Positions 18,825 to 29,399 are shown, numbered from the stretch's first letter. The stretch: DNA of 64,000 nt from Chlamydia crocodili (GCF_018343815.1 NZ_CP060791.1:1072113-1136112), one strand, 5' to 3'. The notes: generated by a model from the sequence alone, not told the origin. Program-made: numbers and translations.

Positions 18825-20085
18825 ATTTGCTGACTTGCTCAAGGATCTTATAAGCAAGTTCTAAACTGATTCCAGGAACAGAAGCAAGATCATTAGCACT
18901 AGCTAATAATACCTTTCTGATCGTGTCGTATCCTGCATGTACAAGATTCTGGACAACCAACTTACTAATGCCTTCCATATCTAGCGGCTCATCTAACTGA
19001 GGATTATCAAATTCCGCTAATTGTAGGCGTTGAATTTCTAATAGTTTATTGTATTCGCTCATACGTTGGACTTCGAGCTCGTAGTCTAAAATCTGACTAA
19101 TTAATCGAGCATTAATTCCTCGCTTGCCGATTACTGTTGCGTAATCAGTATCTTGAACAACTATAGCAATAACCTTGTCATCTTCTAAGATCGCAATCTT
19201 TTGAATTTCTATGGGGCAAAGCAAATTTTGTAATAATTCTGTGGTCACGGGAGAATAGTTTACAATATCTATTTTCTCGTCGTTTAACTCTCGAATGATA
19301 TTCTTTACTCGAGAACCTCTCATTCCAACAAAAGCTCCTACAGGATCTGTTTTGGGGTCAGATGAACTTACAGCTAATTTAGTTCTGTAGCCAGCTTCAC
19401 GAGCAATTTTAACAATTTCTACAGAACCTTCTTCCAATTCTGGAACTTCTTGTAAGAAAAGTTGTTTAACAAATTCGGGGTGACTACGGCTGAGAATAAC
19501 TTCAGCCCCGCCATTTTCAGATTCCTGAACTTCGTATAATAAAGCGTAAATCTTATCACCGACTTTGTGTTTCTCTGTTTTTGGATAACAGCGGGCGGGT
19601 AGAAGCCCTTCAACTTTTCCTAAATCTATGACTAAATTTGATCCTTTGGCAAATCGCTTAACAACACCAGAAAGGATTTCATTGACCCTATGTCGATATT
19701 CTTCATAGATAACATCTCTTTCAGCATGACGTAGTTTTTGACCAATAATCTGTCGGGCTGCGTGAGCAGCAATTCTTCCGAAATGCTCAGAAACAAAGGG
19801 AACGTCCATATATTGCCCGATTTGGCATTCAGGATCGTATTCTCTAGCTTTGTCTAAAGGAATCTCCTTACTGGGATTCTCACACACTTCTACGATTTCT
19901 TTCTCACAGAAGACTTCTATGTCACCAGTTCGAGAATTAATATTTACAGAAACGTTAGCATCATCTCTTAGTGTTTTTTTTGCTGCAATTTTTAAGGCTG
20001 ATTCAATGGCTCCTATAATAACAGGACGTTGAATTCCTTTTTCCTTCTCCATGTAGTCAAAAATAGCTACAAGATCTTTATTCAT
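18781..20085 (-). CDS. nusA: Transcription termination/antitermination factor NusA
   Basis: 434 residues: an N-terminal RNA polymerase-binding domain, an S1 domain (around 130-200), two KH domains ([14 protein letters not shown] and [14 protein letters not shown]), and a single short helix-hairpin-helix tail ([16 protein letters not shown]). The tail is shorter than in E. coli, which has two acidic repeats. NusA modulates pausing, termination and antitermination. It is second in the operon after rpsA (92-base gap with a hairpin) and overlaps the infB start. Confidence 0.96.
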   Translation of the reverse strand: MNKDLVAIFDYMEKEKGIQRPVIIGAIESALKIAAKKTLRDDANVSVNINSRTGDIEVFCEKEIVEVCENPSKEIPLDKAREYDPECQIGQYMDVPFVSEHFGRIAAHAARQIIGQKLRHAERDVIYEEYRHRVNEILSGVVKRFAKGSNLVIDLGKVEGLLPARCYPKTEKHKVGDKIYALLYEVQESENGGAEVILSRSHPEFVKQLFLQEVPELEEGSVEIVKIAREAGYRTKLAVSSSDPKTDPVGAFVGMRGSRVKNIIRELNDEKIDIVNYSPVTTELLQNLLCPIEIQKIAILEDDKVIAIVVQDTDYATVIGKRGINARLISQILDYELEVQRMSEYNKLLEIQRLQLAEFDNPQLDEPLDMEGISKLVVQNLVHAGYDTIRKVLLASANDLASVPGISLELAYKILEQVSKYGEGKVDEKPKIED

Positions 20086-20134
20086 TATACTCCTCTTATA
20101 AATAAGGAAACAGACAGAGTGCTAAACCAAGGCA

Positions 20135-20160
20135 AGCTTATGCTATAAAAAACATAAGCT
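20135..20160 (-). promoter_or_regulatory. Hairpin between rpsA and nusA
   Basis: An 8-bp stem AGCTTATG/CATAAGCT with a 10-base loop lies in the 92-base gap after rpsA. There is no T-run directly after the stem on the minus strand, so it is more likely a processing or stability element, or a weak attenuator, than a full terminator. Confidence 0.4.
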
Positions 20161-20177
20161 CAACCTTTTAAGTAATA

Positions 20178-21923
20178 TTATTTCCCTTTTTTCTTTTTGT
20201 CTGAACCAACCAAATCTTCTAGGTCCAAATTATTTAAATCTGAGTCCATATGATCATGTTGTTTATCAGCTAAATATTCTTTCACTGAAAGCGATACTTT
20301 TTTGTGATCTGGGTCAAGTTTAATGACTTTTGCAGATACAGAATCGCCAATTGAGATAATGTCTTCAATTTTTGAAAAAGGTTTCTCAGATAGTTCTGAA
20401 ACGTGAATCAGACCTTCTATACCATTTTGCAATTCTACAAATGCGCCAAATGCAGTAATTTTTGTTACTACGCCAGAAATATTACTTCCTGTTGGGAACA
20501 TTTCTTCAATTTCATTCCATGGATTTGAACTTAATTGTTTGACTCCGAGAGTGATTTTTTTACTTTCTTTGTCTACAGAAAGAATAACAGCTTCGACAGT
20601 GCTACCTTTTTTGAATAGTTCAGAAGGATGCGATACTTTTTTTATCCAGCTCATATCAGAGATGTGAATTAGACCTTCAATACCTGGCTCTAATTCAACA
20701 AAAGCTCCGTAATTCGTTAGATTTTTAATTTCTGCATGTACATGCAGGCCGATAGGATACTTTTCTTCGATGTTATCCCATGGATTATGTTCCGTTTGTT
20801 TTAGACCTAATGAAATTTTGCCCTCGTCTTTTTGAATAGATAAAACGATAGCTTCAACTTCATCGCCTTTGTTTACTACTTCGCTAGGATCAACAACATT
20901 TTTCACCCAAGACATCTCGGAAACGTGGATTAGACCCTCGATACCTTCTTCAATCTCAATAAAGGCGCCATAAGGGAGAAGTTTAACAATTTTACCGGTA
21001 ACACGTTGGCCTGGAGGATATTTCTTCTCAATATCTTCCCATGGATTATGTTCTTTTTGCTTCAGACCTAGAGCAACGCGGCCTTTTTCTTTGTCAACAC
21101 TTAGAATAATAACTTCAAGCTCTTGATTGAGTTCTACCATTTCAGATGGATGACGGATTCGTTTCCATGTCATATCTGTAATGTGTAGGAGGCCATCGAT
21201 ACCATCTAGATCTAAGAACACACCGAAATCTGTAATATTTTTAACAACACCTCGGCGGCGTTCACCAATATTAATTTGTTCGATAAGTTCTGCCTTTTTA
21301 GAAATTCGTTCAGCTTCTAGGAGTTCTCTTCTTGAAACAACAACATTTCTTCTATCAATGTTGATTTTAAGAATTTTAAATTCACAGACTTTGCCTACAT
21401 AATCATCTAAGTTTTTAATTTTCTTATTATCGATTTGTGATCCAGGGAGAAAAGCTTCCATCCCAATATCAACAATAAGACCACCTTTGACTTTGCGTAT
21501 AATTTGTCCTTTGACGATAGAGCCTTCTTCACAGTGAGCTAGAATATGTTCCCACTGTCTTTGGCGAGTAGCTTTTTCTCTAGATAAAACAACCTTTCCT
21601 TCTTCGTCTTCAGTTTGGTCTAAGTATACCTCTACTTCAGCACCAAGAACTAAACCTTCAGAAGAATCTATGAATTCTGACATTGGAATGACTCCTTCGG
21701 ATTTTAATCCAACGTCAACGACTACGAAGTCCTTATTGATATCAACTACAGTACCTTTTAGGATGGCGCCAGGTTGTATCTCACTGGTAGTTTCCTCGTC
21801 GCTTGAAGTAATTCCGTGTGTTGAGCATAGAAGATCTTTGAATTCAACAACGTCTTCCGAGAGGCAATCTATAGTATCAAGAATTTTTTTGGATCCCCAA
21901 GTGTATTCGGATTGTTTTGGCAT
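20178..21923 (-). CDS. rpsA: 30S ribosomal protein S1
   Basis: 581 residues, about 30 more than E. coli S1. Six S1 repeats can be traced, for example GAFLEL-type strands in [73 protein letters not shown] and [16 protein letters not shown]. The last four carry the full RNA-binding signature. S1 binds mRNA and brings it to the 30S subunit. First gene of the minus-strand translation operon. The start ATG is preceded by a clear GGAG ribosome-binding site (minus-strand TTAGGAGAATAACATTAAATG). Confidence 0.97.
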   Translation of the reverse strand: MPKQSEYTWGSKKILDTIDCLSEDVVEFKDLLCSTHGITSSDEETTSEIQPGAILKGTVVDINKDFVVVDVGLKSEGVIPMSEFIDSSEGLVLGAEVEVYLDQTEDEEGKVVLSREKATRQRQWEHILAHCEEGSIVKGQIIRKVKGGLIVDIGMEAFLPGSQIDNKKIKNLDDYVGKVCEFKILKINIDRRNVVVSRRELLEAERISKKAELIEQINIGERRRGVVKNITDFGVFLDLDGIDGLLHITDMTWKRIRHPSEMVELNQELEVIILSVDKEKGRVALGLKQKEHNPWEDIEKKYPPGQRVTGKIVKLLPYGAFIEIEEGIEGLIHVSEMSWVKNVVDPSEVVNKGDEVEAIVLSIQKDEGKISLGLKQTEHNPWDNIEEKYPIGLHVHAEIKNLTNYGAFVELEPGIEGLIHISDMSWIKKVSHPSELFKKGSTVEAVILSVDKESKKITLGVKQLSSNPWNEIEEMFPTGSNISGVVTKITAFGAFVELQNGIEGLIHVSELSEKPFSKIEDIISIGDSVSAKVIKLDPDHKKVSLSVKEYLADKQHDHMDSDLNNLDLEDLVGSDKKKKGK

Positions 21924-21988
21924 TTAATGTTATTCTCCTAAAAACTACAAAGTCAAAAAAGATAGTGTAAATATAAACCTTAAAAAAG

Positions 21989-22004
21989 GCAAGATCTCCC
22001 TTGC
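21989..22004. promoter_or_regulatory. Short hairpin with flanking A/T tracts in the rpsA-trxB divergent region
   Basis: GCAAG/CTTGC with loop ATCTCC, with six A residues on the left (a T-run on the minus strand) and a T7 run five bases beyond its right end (on the plus strand). It lies 66 bases before the rpsA start and 88 before trxB, so it may be a leader attenuator for rpsA or a block against read-through from either promoter. The stem is only 5 bp. Confidence 0.35.
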
Positions 22005-22091
22005 AGCAGTTTTTTTATTCTAATTTGTTGCTTAAAAATTTTTTATTTGTTTTAGATTTTATTTCTAAATTATTCGGTAGGGTAAAAATAA

Positions 22092-23027
22092 ATGACTCAC
22101 ACTAAAGTAATTATTATTGGCTCAGGTCCTGCAGGTTATACTGCAGCGATTTATGCTTCAAGAGCACTTTTAAATCCTATTTTATTCGAGGGATTTTTTT
22201 CCGGGATTGCTGGTGGTCAATTAATGACTACTACCGAAGTAGAAAATTTTCCCGGATTCCCTGAGGGTATATTAGGTCAAAAGTTAATGGATAATATGAA
22301 ATCTCAATCTGGACGTTTTGGAACGCAAATTCTTCCAAAAGATGTCACTTCGGTTGATTTCAGCGCACGTCCTTTTGTGGTAATGTCCAATGAAGAAAAA
22401 TATACCTGTGATACATGTATTATAGCAACGGGAGCTTCTGCAAAGCGTTTAGAAATTCCTGGAGCATCGGATAATGAATTCTGGCAAAAAGGTGTTACAG
22501 CATGTGCTGTGTGTGATGGAGCTTCTCCTATTTTTAAAAATAAAGATTTATATGTAATAGGAGGGGGAGACTCTGCTTTAGAGGAAGCAATGTTTCTAAC
22601 TCGTTATGGAAAACGTGTATATATTGTTCATAGAAGGGATACTTTAAGAGCTTCTAAAGTCATGATAAAAAAGGCAGAATCCAATGAAAAAATTACTTTT
22701 CTATGGAATAGTGAAATAGTGAAAATTTCTGGGGATACTGTTGTTCGTTCAGTTGATATTTTAAATAATGTTTCTAATGAAATCTCTTCACATGATGCTG
22801 CGGGTGTATTTTTTGCCATTGGGCATAAACCAAACACGGATTTCTTATCTGGTCAATTAGCTTTGGATGAACATGGCTATATTATTACTGATAAAGGGAC
22901 GAGTAGAACTTCTATTCCTGGTGTATTTGCAGCAGGAGATGTTCAAGACAAACATTATAGACAAGCTATTACAGCCGCAGGAAGTGGTTGTATGGCTGCT
23001 TTAGAGGCTGAACGTTTTTTAGATTAG
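22092..23027 (+). CDS. trxB: Thioredoxin reductase
   Basis: 311 residues. FAD motif [13 protein letters not shown] at residues 10-22, redox-active Cys pair C138-A-V-C141 followed by DG, NADPH motif [10 protein letters not shown] near 157-166, and the C-terminal FAD motif [15 protein letters not shown]. It reduces thioredoxin with NADPH; disulfide chemistry is central to the change from elementary to reticulate body. Transcribed alone, divergent from rpsA. Its last 9 bases overlap the end of acpS on the other strand. Confidence 0.97.
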   Translation: MTHTKVIIIGSGPAGYTAAIYASRALLNPILFEGFFSGIAGGQLMTTTEVENFPGFPEGILGQKLMDNMKSQSGRFGTQILPKDVTSVDFSARPFVVMSNEEKYTCDTCIIATGASAKRLEIPGASDNEFWQKGVTACAVCDGASPIFKNKDLYVIGGGDSALEEAMFLTRYGKRVYIVHRRDTLRASKVMIKKAESNEKITFLWNSEIVKISGDTVVRSVDILNNVSNEISSHDAAGVFFAIGHKPNTDFLSGQLALDEHGYIITDKGTSRTSIPGVFAAGDVQDKHYRQAITAAGSGCMAALEAERFLD

Positions 23028-23387
23028 AGCTATAGCCATGGCTGTAGCGTATTCACGACTATGGCTAATGGATAATAATACTTTAGAGATTCCTAATTTT
23101 TTATATATCCTTGGAGGTAGGTGGACCTCGGGTTGTTTTGATGATTTAAGAATCTCTATATCTTTCCAGGAAATAATTTTTCCTATCCCTGTTCCTAAAG
23201 CTTTAGACACTGCTTCTTTCCCAGCAAATCTTGCTGCAAAAGAAGGATAGGGATTAGTTAGTCTTAAACAGTACTCCTGTTCCTTTTTTGTGAAAATTCT
23301 ATCCAACATTCTTTGGTTATGAGTTTTTATTGCTTTGCGAATTCTAGAAATTTCAATGATATCAGTTCCTATATGTGCAGTTTGCAT
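23019..23387 (-). CDS. acpS: Holo-acyl-carrier-protein synthase
   Basis: 122 residues. [10 protein letters not shown] with metal-binding D9 and [11 protein letters not shown] with E58 are the family motifs. It transfers 4'-phosphopantetheine from CoA to Ser36 of the acyl carrier protein encoded at 44247. The CT101-like gene lies 15 bases upstream on the same strand, so the two may be co-transcribed. An inverted repeat GCTATAGCC/GGCTGTAGC at 23029-23048, inside its 3' coding end, could help terminate trxB transcripts. Confidence 0.95.
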   Translation of the reverse strand: MQTAHIGTDIIEISRIRKAIKTHNQRMLDRIFTKKEQEYCLRLTNPYPSFAARFAGKEAVSKALGTGIGKIISWKDIEILKSSKQPEVHLPPRIYKKLGISKVLLSISHSREYATAMAIALI

Positions 23388-23402
23388 AATGAAAATCTAT
23401 AT

Positions 23403-23849
23403 TTAAATACTTTCTAAGAGCGTTTTGTGAGATTTAGCAAAGTAGGTCAAAGCCGTTTTAATAAGAGCATAACCAATGGTAGAGCGAATGAAAAATAGAA
23501 TAATGTGGTTATCAATGTATCTACGTAGCAATAAGGATATAGAAATCATTGCTACCATGATTAAGAAACGTTTAGAGATAAAAGATTTTTTTATGTAAAT
23601 CTTTTTTGATATAGTTTCTGAGAGTAGTTGGTAGGATAGTTCATTTTGAGAAGATACGGATTTTAATAATAAATACCGGTACTTCAAAGATGCAATAACC
23701 CAAGCTCCCATAGCTAGGGGAGCAAAAATTTTAAAAGAAAAATTGGGTTCGTAGACAACCGAGGAAGCTTTTAAAAGTAGTTTGACTCCTGCTGACAACC
23801 AAAGAATACCTGGGAGATAAATAAGTAAATGATTTTTATTATTAGTCAT
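23403..23849 (-). CDS. Small membrane protein at the CT101 position
   Basis: 148 residues with four hydrophobic stretches (around 8-26, 41-57, 94-109 and 118-134) and basic loops between them. By position next to acpS it is the counterpart of C. trachomatis CT101, which I recall being described as an Inc protein (MrcA). I cannot confirm sequence homology by eye, and the hydrophobic pattern here is more spread out than the tight bilobed hairpin of most Incs, so it may be a plain bacterial membrane protein. No enzymatic motif is visible. Confidence 0.7.
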   Translation of the reverse strand: MTNNKNHLLIYLPGILWLSAGVKLLLKASSVVYEPNFSFKIFAPLAMGAWVIASLKYRYLLLKSVSSQNELSYQLLSETISKKIYIKKSFISKRFLIMVAMISISLLLRRYIDNHIILFFIRSTIGYALIKTALTYFAKSHKTLLESI

Positions 23850-23918
23850 ATGTTTTTGTCTGTTGTAGTTTAACCATTCTATATGGAAGTTATATTTTTT
23901 TCTATTTTGGATTGAATA

Positions 23919-24809
23919 ATGCGAGTCTTCTTATCAGTAATATATTGGAATCATTCAAAATTTTTATGGAATTCAGATAATTTGCCTATTAGAATCCCTT
24001 GGTATGGTCTGTGCTTTTCTTTAGGTATTTTATTTGCTTCTATGCTTGGTATTTATCTCGCATTATCTTCTTATGTTGAGGAAGATAGAAGAAGGTTCTC
24101 TAAGAATCAGCTTCGTGAGGCTTTAGAAAATTTTGCTCTCTACTCTCTTTTATTCATCATTCCAGGATCACGGATAGCTTATATTTTGTTTTATGGAGGT
24201 GATTTTTACTTTAAACATCCCCAAGAGATTTTAAAAGTTTGGAATGGAGGATTAGCAAGTCATGGAGGTATGGTAGGTCTCATTCTTTGGGCGATTATTT
24301 TTTCTTGGAGATATAGAAAAAAAATCCCTATCTTAACTTTTTTATTTCTTTGTGATCTTTGTGCTTCTGTATTTGGATGCGCGGCCTTTATGATTCGTAT
24401 TGGGAATTTTATGAATCAAGAAATTATAGGTAAGCCTACAAACCTACCTTGGGGGATAATTTTTTCATCTCCTACACAAGGAAGTTTGGGTTTGTCTGTG
24501 CACCCTGTACAGCTATATGAAGGAATTGGTTACTTATTACTTTCTATAATACTGTTTTTCTTAAGTTATAAACGTTATCTTCGTTTAGGGTCTGGATGGG
24601 CAACATCTTGGGGATTAATAGGTATATCTTTAATCCGTTTTTTTGCTGAATTTTTCAAAAGTCATCAAGGTAAAGTTATAGGTCCGGATAGTTTATTAAC
24701 AATGGGACAAATTCTATCGTTACCTTTATTTATATTTGGTGTCTCTTTGGGAGTGGCTTGTTTTATTAAAAATAAAAAGAGCACATCTTCGACTTCATCT
24801 ATAAAATAG
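23919..24809 (+). CDS. lgt: Prolipoprotein diacylglyceryl transferase
   Basis: 296 residues, multi-spanning. Conserved Lgt features are IRIPWYGLCF near the start, NGGLASHGGMVGL (residues 109-121) and the RIGNFMNQEIIG signature (160-171). It attaches diacylglycerol to the Cys of lipoprotein precursors, the first step in lipoprotein maturation in the inner membrane. It lies directly upstream of yidC (95 bases) on the plus strand, and the order lgt-yidC-dnaA is conserved in chlamydiae. Confidence 0.94.
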   Translation: MRVFLSVIYWNHSKFLWNSDNLPIRIPWYGLCFSLGILFASMLGIYLALSSYVEEDRRRFSKNQLREALENFALYSLLFIIPGSRIAYILFYGGDFYFKHPQEILKVWNGGLASHGGMVGLILWAIIFSWRYRKKIPILTFLFLCDLCASVFGCAAFMIRIGNFMNQEIIGKPTNLPWGIIFSSPTQGSLGLSVHPVQLYEGIGYLLLSIILFFLSYKRYLRLGSGWATSWGLIGISLIRFFAEFFKSHQGKVIGPDSLLTMGQILSLPLFIFGVSLGVACFIKNKKSTSSTSSIK

Positions 24810-24904
24810 AAAAAGTTCCATGTGTAGTCTAGGAATCTCTTATGGGAGATAAATAGATACTATGATATTTTAGCTTTTTAGTTTAATTTTTCAGAGTTTA
24901 TCAG

Positions 24905-27289
24905 ATGAATAAACGTTCATTGTTGTTTGTTTCTTTAGTTGGCGTAGCTTTTGTAGGATGCCAAATCTTTTTTGGTTATAATGATTTTCGTTCTTGCAAG
25001 GCTCTCACAGAGAAACAGAAAACAATTTCAGAACAAGTGCTTGCTGCAACAAAATCCATGGGATTAAGTGTTTCTCCTTGGGCTACATCTCTTGAAGAAG
25101 AGGTGAATAAAAATCATTACGCTGTGCGTGTTGGAAACAAGTTGCTCCTTTTGAATCAAGGAAGATCCGCAAGCTCAGTTTATTCTTCTGGAATTCGTTG
25201 GGATTTTATAGAGGAAACAACAGCTTGTGATAATATTCATGTTGCTTTGTATAGTGAAGCCAACGAGTCCACAGGCACTTTAAATACAGGAAAAGTATTT
25301 CTTCCCGTAACTAGTGAAGCTCTTCCTGTTTTAGTTGTTGAGTTTCGTAATAATCAAGAACCTGTAGTGTTCTTAGGTCAATATAAGCAAGAACAAGGTA
25401 AGATTTATAATAAAGATAGTGTTGTTTACGGCACTTCTTTGGTATTTTGGAGATCGGGGAATGAATACTTGCCTTTAGGCATTTATAACTCTAAGGAAGA
25501 AAAGCTAGAATCTTTAGACCTCCCAATTACTAAGGCTGCTATTTTTAATGATTCTCAATCAGCAAGTGTCGATCTAAATTCTGGACAATATTTTGTTCTT
25601 TCTAATGAGTATATGCAGTTGGTTGTTTCTCAGGAGAGTGGTTCTGTAGAAGGAATAAATCTTCCATTTTCTTCTGAGGATAATAAGAGTATAGTTAATG
25701 AAATCGGTTTTGATAGAGATTTAAAAGCTCAGGTTCCTAGCGAAGCTTCTTTTCCCGGACTTCCTTCTATAGGAGAGGACAAAAAAGAGATTCCCGATAC
25801 TATTGGAGGATACTATCCTTTATTACGTAGAGGAATTCTTTCTGATGTTAAAAAACGCACCCCATCTAGTTATCATGCTTTAAACATTGTTTCCGGGAGG
25901 GATCTTATCAACCCCATAGCTTTGGGATACCGTGTTTCTGTTTTTAATAGCACTATGTTGGAATTGGAAAGCAATGACGGTTCTATTAAGAAAACTTATA
26001 AGTTACCTCAAAAGCAGCCTTATGCTTTTGAAGTTGAGATTGGTATAAATCACGCTAGTGATGATATATGGATAACTTCTGGAGTCCCTGAAGTTGAAAT
26101 TATGTCCAACGCATTTACTCCCTCTATTAAATATCATGTTATTAAAAAGAATAAGGGACAATTAGATAAAGTGAAATTGCCTAAGGCTAAGGATCCTCTA
26201 GCTTTGCGTAGTGGAGTATATCCTCAGTGGATACTAAACTCTAATGGATATTTTGGTATTATCTTATCACCACTTACAGATGTCCCCGCAGGATATGCCG
26301 CTTCCTATGTTCCTGGGAGTTCTGTTCCTACACGTTTATCTTTATTATCTCCTAAAAACCAAGCTTATCCTTCTTCTAAATATCCTGGATATGAAACTTT
26401 GCTTCCTTTACCTACAGAGAAAGGTACGCATCGTTTCCTGGTTTATGCAGGACCTTTAGCTGAGCCTACTTTACGAGCTCTGGATCAAGCTTATACCAAT
26501 TCTAAAGGTGAAAGTCCTCAGTATCTCGATTGTATAACTTTCCGAGGATTATTCGCTTTTATTACTGAGCCTTTTGCAACTTTACTTTTCATTATTATGA
26601 AGTTTTTCAGAATGATCACAGGATCGTGGGGGATTTCTATCATTCTACTTACCGTATTTTTAAAATTACTCCTGTATCCACTGAATGCTTGGTCGATACG
26701 TTCTATGAGACGTATGCAAAAGTTGTCCCCCTATATTCAGGAAATCCAACAGAAATATAAGAAAGAGCCTAAACGTGCTCAAATGGAAGTCATGACTTTG
26801 TATAAGACTAATAAAGTGAATCCTATTACAGGCTGTCTGCCGTTATTGATTCAGCTACCATTTCTTATAGCTATGTTCGATTTATTAAAGTCCTCATTCC
26901 TACTTCGAGGGGCATCTTTTATCCCTGGATGGATTGACAATTTAACAGCTCCAGACGTTTTATTCTCTTGGACTACACCAATTTGGTTTCTTGGAAACGA
27001 ATTTCATCTTCTTCCTATCTTATTAGGGATTGTAATGTTTGCTCAGCAGAAGATCTCTGCTTTGAAGAAAAAAGGACCTGCTACAGATCAACAAAGACAA
27101 CAGGAAACAATGGGTACAATGATGGCTCTTTTGTTTACCTTTATGTTTTATAACTTCCCTTCAGGTTTAAATATTTATTGGTTTTCTTCTATGCTTCTTG
27201 GATTGATCCAACAATGGGTTACCAATAAGATTTTAGATGGAAAACATCTTAAAAATGAAATTTCTGTTAATAAGAAAAAACCAAGGTAA
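24905..27289 (+). CDS. yidC: Membrane protein insertase YidC/OxaA
   Basis: 794 residues, much longer than E. coli YidC (548). It has an N-terminal membrane anchor (residues 5-24, ending in GC), a very large periplasmic domain to about residue 540, and a C-terminal five-helix core ([14 protein letters not shown] to the end) with the conserved cytoplasmic coiled-coil region ([21 protein letters not shown]). It inserts and folds inner-membrane proteins. The extended periplasmic part is a chlamydial trait. The basic tail NKKKPR may contact ribosomes. Confidence 0.94.
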   Translation: MNKRSLLFVSLVGVAFVGCQIFFGYNDFRSCKALTEKQKTISEQVLAATKSMGLSVSPWATSLEEEVNKNHYAVRVGNKLLLLNQGRSASSVYSSGIRWDFIEETTACDNIHVALYSEANESTGTLNTGKVFLPVTSEALPVLVVEFRNNQEPVVFLGQYKQEQGKIYNKDSVVYGTSLVFWRSGNEYLPLGIYNSKEEKLESLDLPITKAAIFNDSQSASVDLNSGQYFVLSNEYMQLVVSQESGSVEGINLPFSSEDNKSIVNEIGFDRDLKAQVPSEASFPGLPSIGEDKKEIPDTIGGYYPLLRRGILSDVKKRTPSSYHALNIVSGRDLINPIALGYRVSVFNSTMLELESNDGSIKKTYKLPQKQPYAFEVEIGINHASDDIWITSGVPEVEIMSNAFTPSIKYHVIKKNKGQLDKVKLPKAKDPLALRSGVYPQWILNSNGYFGIILSPLTDVPAGYAASYVPGSSVPTRLSLLSPKNQAYPSSKYPGYETLLPLPTEKGTHRFLVYAGPLAEPTLRALDQAYTNSKGESPQYLDCITFRGLFAFITEPFATLLFIIMKFFRMITGSWGISIILLTVFLKLLLYPLNAWSIRSMRRMQKLSPYIQEIQQKYKKEPKRAQMEVMTLYKTNKVNPITGCLPLLIQLPFLIAMFDLLKSSFLLRGASFIPGWIDNLTAPDVLFSWTTPIWFLGNEFHLLPILLGIVMFAQQKISALKKKGPATDQQRQQETMGTMMALLFTFMFYNFPSGLNIYWFSSMLLGLIQQWVTNKILDGKHLKNEISVNKKKPR

Positions 27290-27330
27290 TAACTGAAAAA
27301 AAAGCTTTTTTATATTAAAAAAGATATATG

Positions 27331-27355
27331 AAAACTATTTAGATGAGATAGTTTT
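27331..27355 (+). promoter_or_regulatory. Hairpin abutting the dnaA start codon
   Basis: AAAACTAT (27331-27338) pairs perfectly with ATAGTTTT (27348-27355). The loop TTAGATGAG holds the only GA-rich ribosome-binding-like sequence, and the ATG follows at 27356. The stem is AT rich and weak, so it may tune access to the start site. Confidence 0.4.
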
Positions 27356-28738
27356 ATGCGGGCGTGGGAAGACTTTCTTTTGCTACAAGAAAAAGAAATT
27401 GGTACAAGTACTGTAGACAAATGGTTAAGGTCGTTAAAAGTCCTGTGTTTTGACGCGTGTAATCTATATCTTGAAGCCAAAGATTCCTTTCAAGTGACTT
27501 GGTTTGAAGAACATATACGCCATAAGGTTAAAACTAATTTAGTAAACAATAATGGGAAGTTGATTCGTGTTCACATAACTTCTTTAGATAAAACCACACC
27601 TTTCTATAAAGAAAAACAAATTCAACAGGAAAAGACTGCCTACTTCACTATGCAATATGGCAATGTAAATCCTGAAATGACTTTTTCTAATTTTCTTGTG
27701 ACTCCTGAAAATGATTTACCCTTTCGTATTCTACAGGAGTTTACTAAGCCTGGAGAAGATGCTACAGGCTTCCCATTTAATCCTATTTATCTTTTTGGAC
27801 CTGAAGGTTCTGGGAAAACACATTTGATGCAGGCTGCAGTAAGTGCTCTTCGAGAATCTGGAGGAAAAATTCTTTATGTTGCTTCAGATTTATTTACAGA
27901 ACACTTAGTTTCAGCTATACGCTCTGGAGAGATGCAAAGATTTCGTTCTTTTTATCGTAATGTTGATGCCTTATTTATAGAAGATATAGAGGTATTTTCG
28001 GGTAAAGGAGCCACTCAGGAAGAGTTTTTTCATACTTTTAATTCCCTACAGACTGAAGGTAAATTGATAGTCGTTTCCTCGGCATACGCACCTGGGGATT
28101 TAAAGGCTGTCGAGGAGCGACTTATTAGTCGTTTTGAATGGGGGGTTGCGGTTCCCATTCATCCTTTAACAAAAGAAGGATTAAGAAGTTTTCTTATGCA
28201 TCAAGCCCAACAGTTATCTATCCGTATAGAAGATACTGCTTTAGATTTCTTAATTCATTCTCTATCTTCAAATGTAAAAACATTAATAGATGCACTCACG
28301 TTATTATCGAAACGCGTTGCGTACAAAAAATTAGCACAGCAGCTACTTTATGAGGATGATATACAATCTTTATTGCATGATGTTTTAGAGGCTGCAGAGA
28401 GTATTCGATTAACCCCCTCGGGAATTATCCGTGCTGTTGCTAAATATTATGGCGTGTCCCCGGAGAGTATTTTAGGTCGTTCGCAATCTCGAGAATATGT
28501 ATTGCCTAGACAGGTGGCCATGTATCTATGTCGTCAGAAATTATCTTTATCTTATGTACGTATAGGAGATGTATTTTCTAGAGATCATTCAACAGTAATT
28601 TCATCAATACGTACTATTTCTCAGAAGGTAGAGGAAGGGGGGCACGACATTAGTATTGCTACACAAGAACTAACGAAATCTCTTACCTCAGCGTATAAGA
28701 GTCTTGAATTCTTCCCAGAAGAAGAAATCCCTTGTTAG
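27356..28738 (+). CDS. dnaA: Chromosomal replication initiator DnaA (CT250-type paralogue)
   Basis: 460 residues, all four domains. AAA+ motifs are the Walker A GPEGSGKTH near residue 145, a Walker B-like region VDALFIEDIEV (first acidic residue Glu rather than the usual Asp) and the arginine-finger region EERLISRFEWG. Domain IV has the DnaA signature SRDHSTVISSIRTI. Chlamydiae have two DnaA paralogues; this one sits with yidC and lgt. A hairpin sits directly before the ATG (27331-27355). It binds DnaA boxes and opens the origin; no box cluster is evident nearby. Confidence 0.92.
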   Translation: MRAWEDFLLLQEKEIGTSTVDKWLRSLKVLCFDACNLYLEAKDSFQVTWFEEHIRHKVKTNLVNNNGKLIRVHITSLDKTTPFYKEKQIQQEKTAYFTMQYGNVNPEMTFSNFLVTPENDLPFRILQEFTKPGEDATGFPFNPIYLFGPEGSGKTHLMQAAVSALRESGGKILYVASDLFTEHLVSAIRSGEMQRFRSFYRNVDALFIEDIEVFSGKGATQEEFFHTFNSLQTEGKLIVVSSAYAPGDLKAVEERLISRFEWGVAVPIHPLTKEGLRSFLMHQAQQLSIRIEDTALDFLIHSLSSNVKTLIDALTLLSKRVAYKKLAQQLLYEDDIQSLLHDVLEAAESIRLTPSGIIRAVAKYYGVSPESILGRSQSREYVLPRQVAMYLCRQKLSLSYVRIGDVFSRDHSTVISSIRTISQKVEEGGHDISIATQELTKSLTSAYKSLEFFPEEEIPC

Positions 28739-28747
28739 TATAAGCTG

Positions 28748-29131
28748 CTAATCTTGCCCGCAGAATTTAGAGGTAATCTCTTTTCTATACTTAATAATTA
28801 AGCAAGCAATAGATACAACTATTAAGACAATTTGTATAATTAATGCCCCAATAATCGCAGGGATTGAAAGACACCCACTCGCTAACAATAAGCAAGTTGA
28901 TAAAGCAGCAGTTAATCCTAAAATCACCCATAAAGCTGTATGCTGAATCATCGGACATGTAGGATGTCTGTCAACACAAGGTCTAGCTATACTTACCGTG
29001 CGTCCGGTTGTCCGTCCAGAAGTTTCAGAATCATGAGAGTCAGTAGAGCCTTGGTTATTAAGATCACTTAATGTAAAAACGTTTCTACTTGGACGTCCAG
29101 CAAATGCTCCATACCCATGCGCCGTAGTCAT
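28748..29131 (-). CDS. CT249-like inclusion membrane (Inc) protein
   Basis: 127 residues. A polar Ser/Thr/Arg-rich N-terminus of about 60 residues is followed by two closely spaced hydrophobic segments (residues 65-86 and 91-114) and a short basic tail. This bilobed hydrophobic domain is the defining feature of Inc proteins, which are secreted by type III secretion into the inclusion membrane. Position between dnaA and glgP matches CT249. Divergent from glgP across 268 bases of AT-rich DNA, and convergent with dnaA (9 bases apart). Confidence 0.8.
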   Translation of the reverse strand: MTTAHGYGAFAGRPSRNVFTLSDLNNQGSTDSHDSETSGRTTGRTVSIARPCVDRHPTCPMIQHTALWVILGLTAALSTCLLLASGCLSIPAIIGALIIQIVLIVVSIACLIIKYRKEITSKFCGQD

Positions 29132-29233
29132 AATATTCTCACAGATGACAAAATTTTCAAAAAATTTAGCATATTTTTATTTTTAAATCAATTTAAACGA
29201 TAGGCAGTTCTTTGATTTTCAGCTTTTTAAACT

Positions 29234-29273
29234 AAAATATTTATTAATTTTTAAAATTAAAAATTAATATTTT
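29234..29273. repeat. A/T-only inverted repeat between the CT249-like gene and glgP
   Basis: Forty bases without G or C. ATTAATTTTTAA (29243-29254) is the exact reverse complement of TTAAAAATTAAT (29257-29268), and the outer arms AAAATATT (29234-29241) and AATATTTT (29266-29273) also pair. It lies in a divergent promoter region and could be an upstream AT element or a regulator site. Confidence 0.5.
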
Positions 29274-29399
29274 ACGCGAAATATACCGTATTTTTTTTGA
29301 TTCTATTGTTTCCCTTTTCTAAGAGCTTTCCTTTTTTTTAGATTTTTCTTATGGAAATACAAAAATCACTTTCTAATTACTTCTTGATTCGGACGACTT

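Noticed and set aside
18825..18857. Longer IF-2 starting at TTG 18857
   Set aside because: The ATG at 18824 gives the expected chlamydial IF-2 N-terminus ([12 protein letters not shown]), and the extension adds only a poorly conserved stretch inside nusA.
23029..23048. Inverted repeat as a dedicated trxB terminator
   Set aside because: Stem with 2-base loop lies inside acpS coding sequence and has no T-run; noted only as a possibility in the acpS entry.
24835..24850. ATCTC/GAGAT hairpin between lgt and yidC
   Set aside because: Only 5 bp with a 6-base loop and no T-run; not distinguishable from chance in AT-rich DNA.
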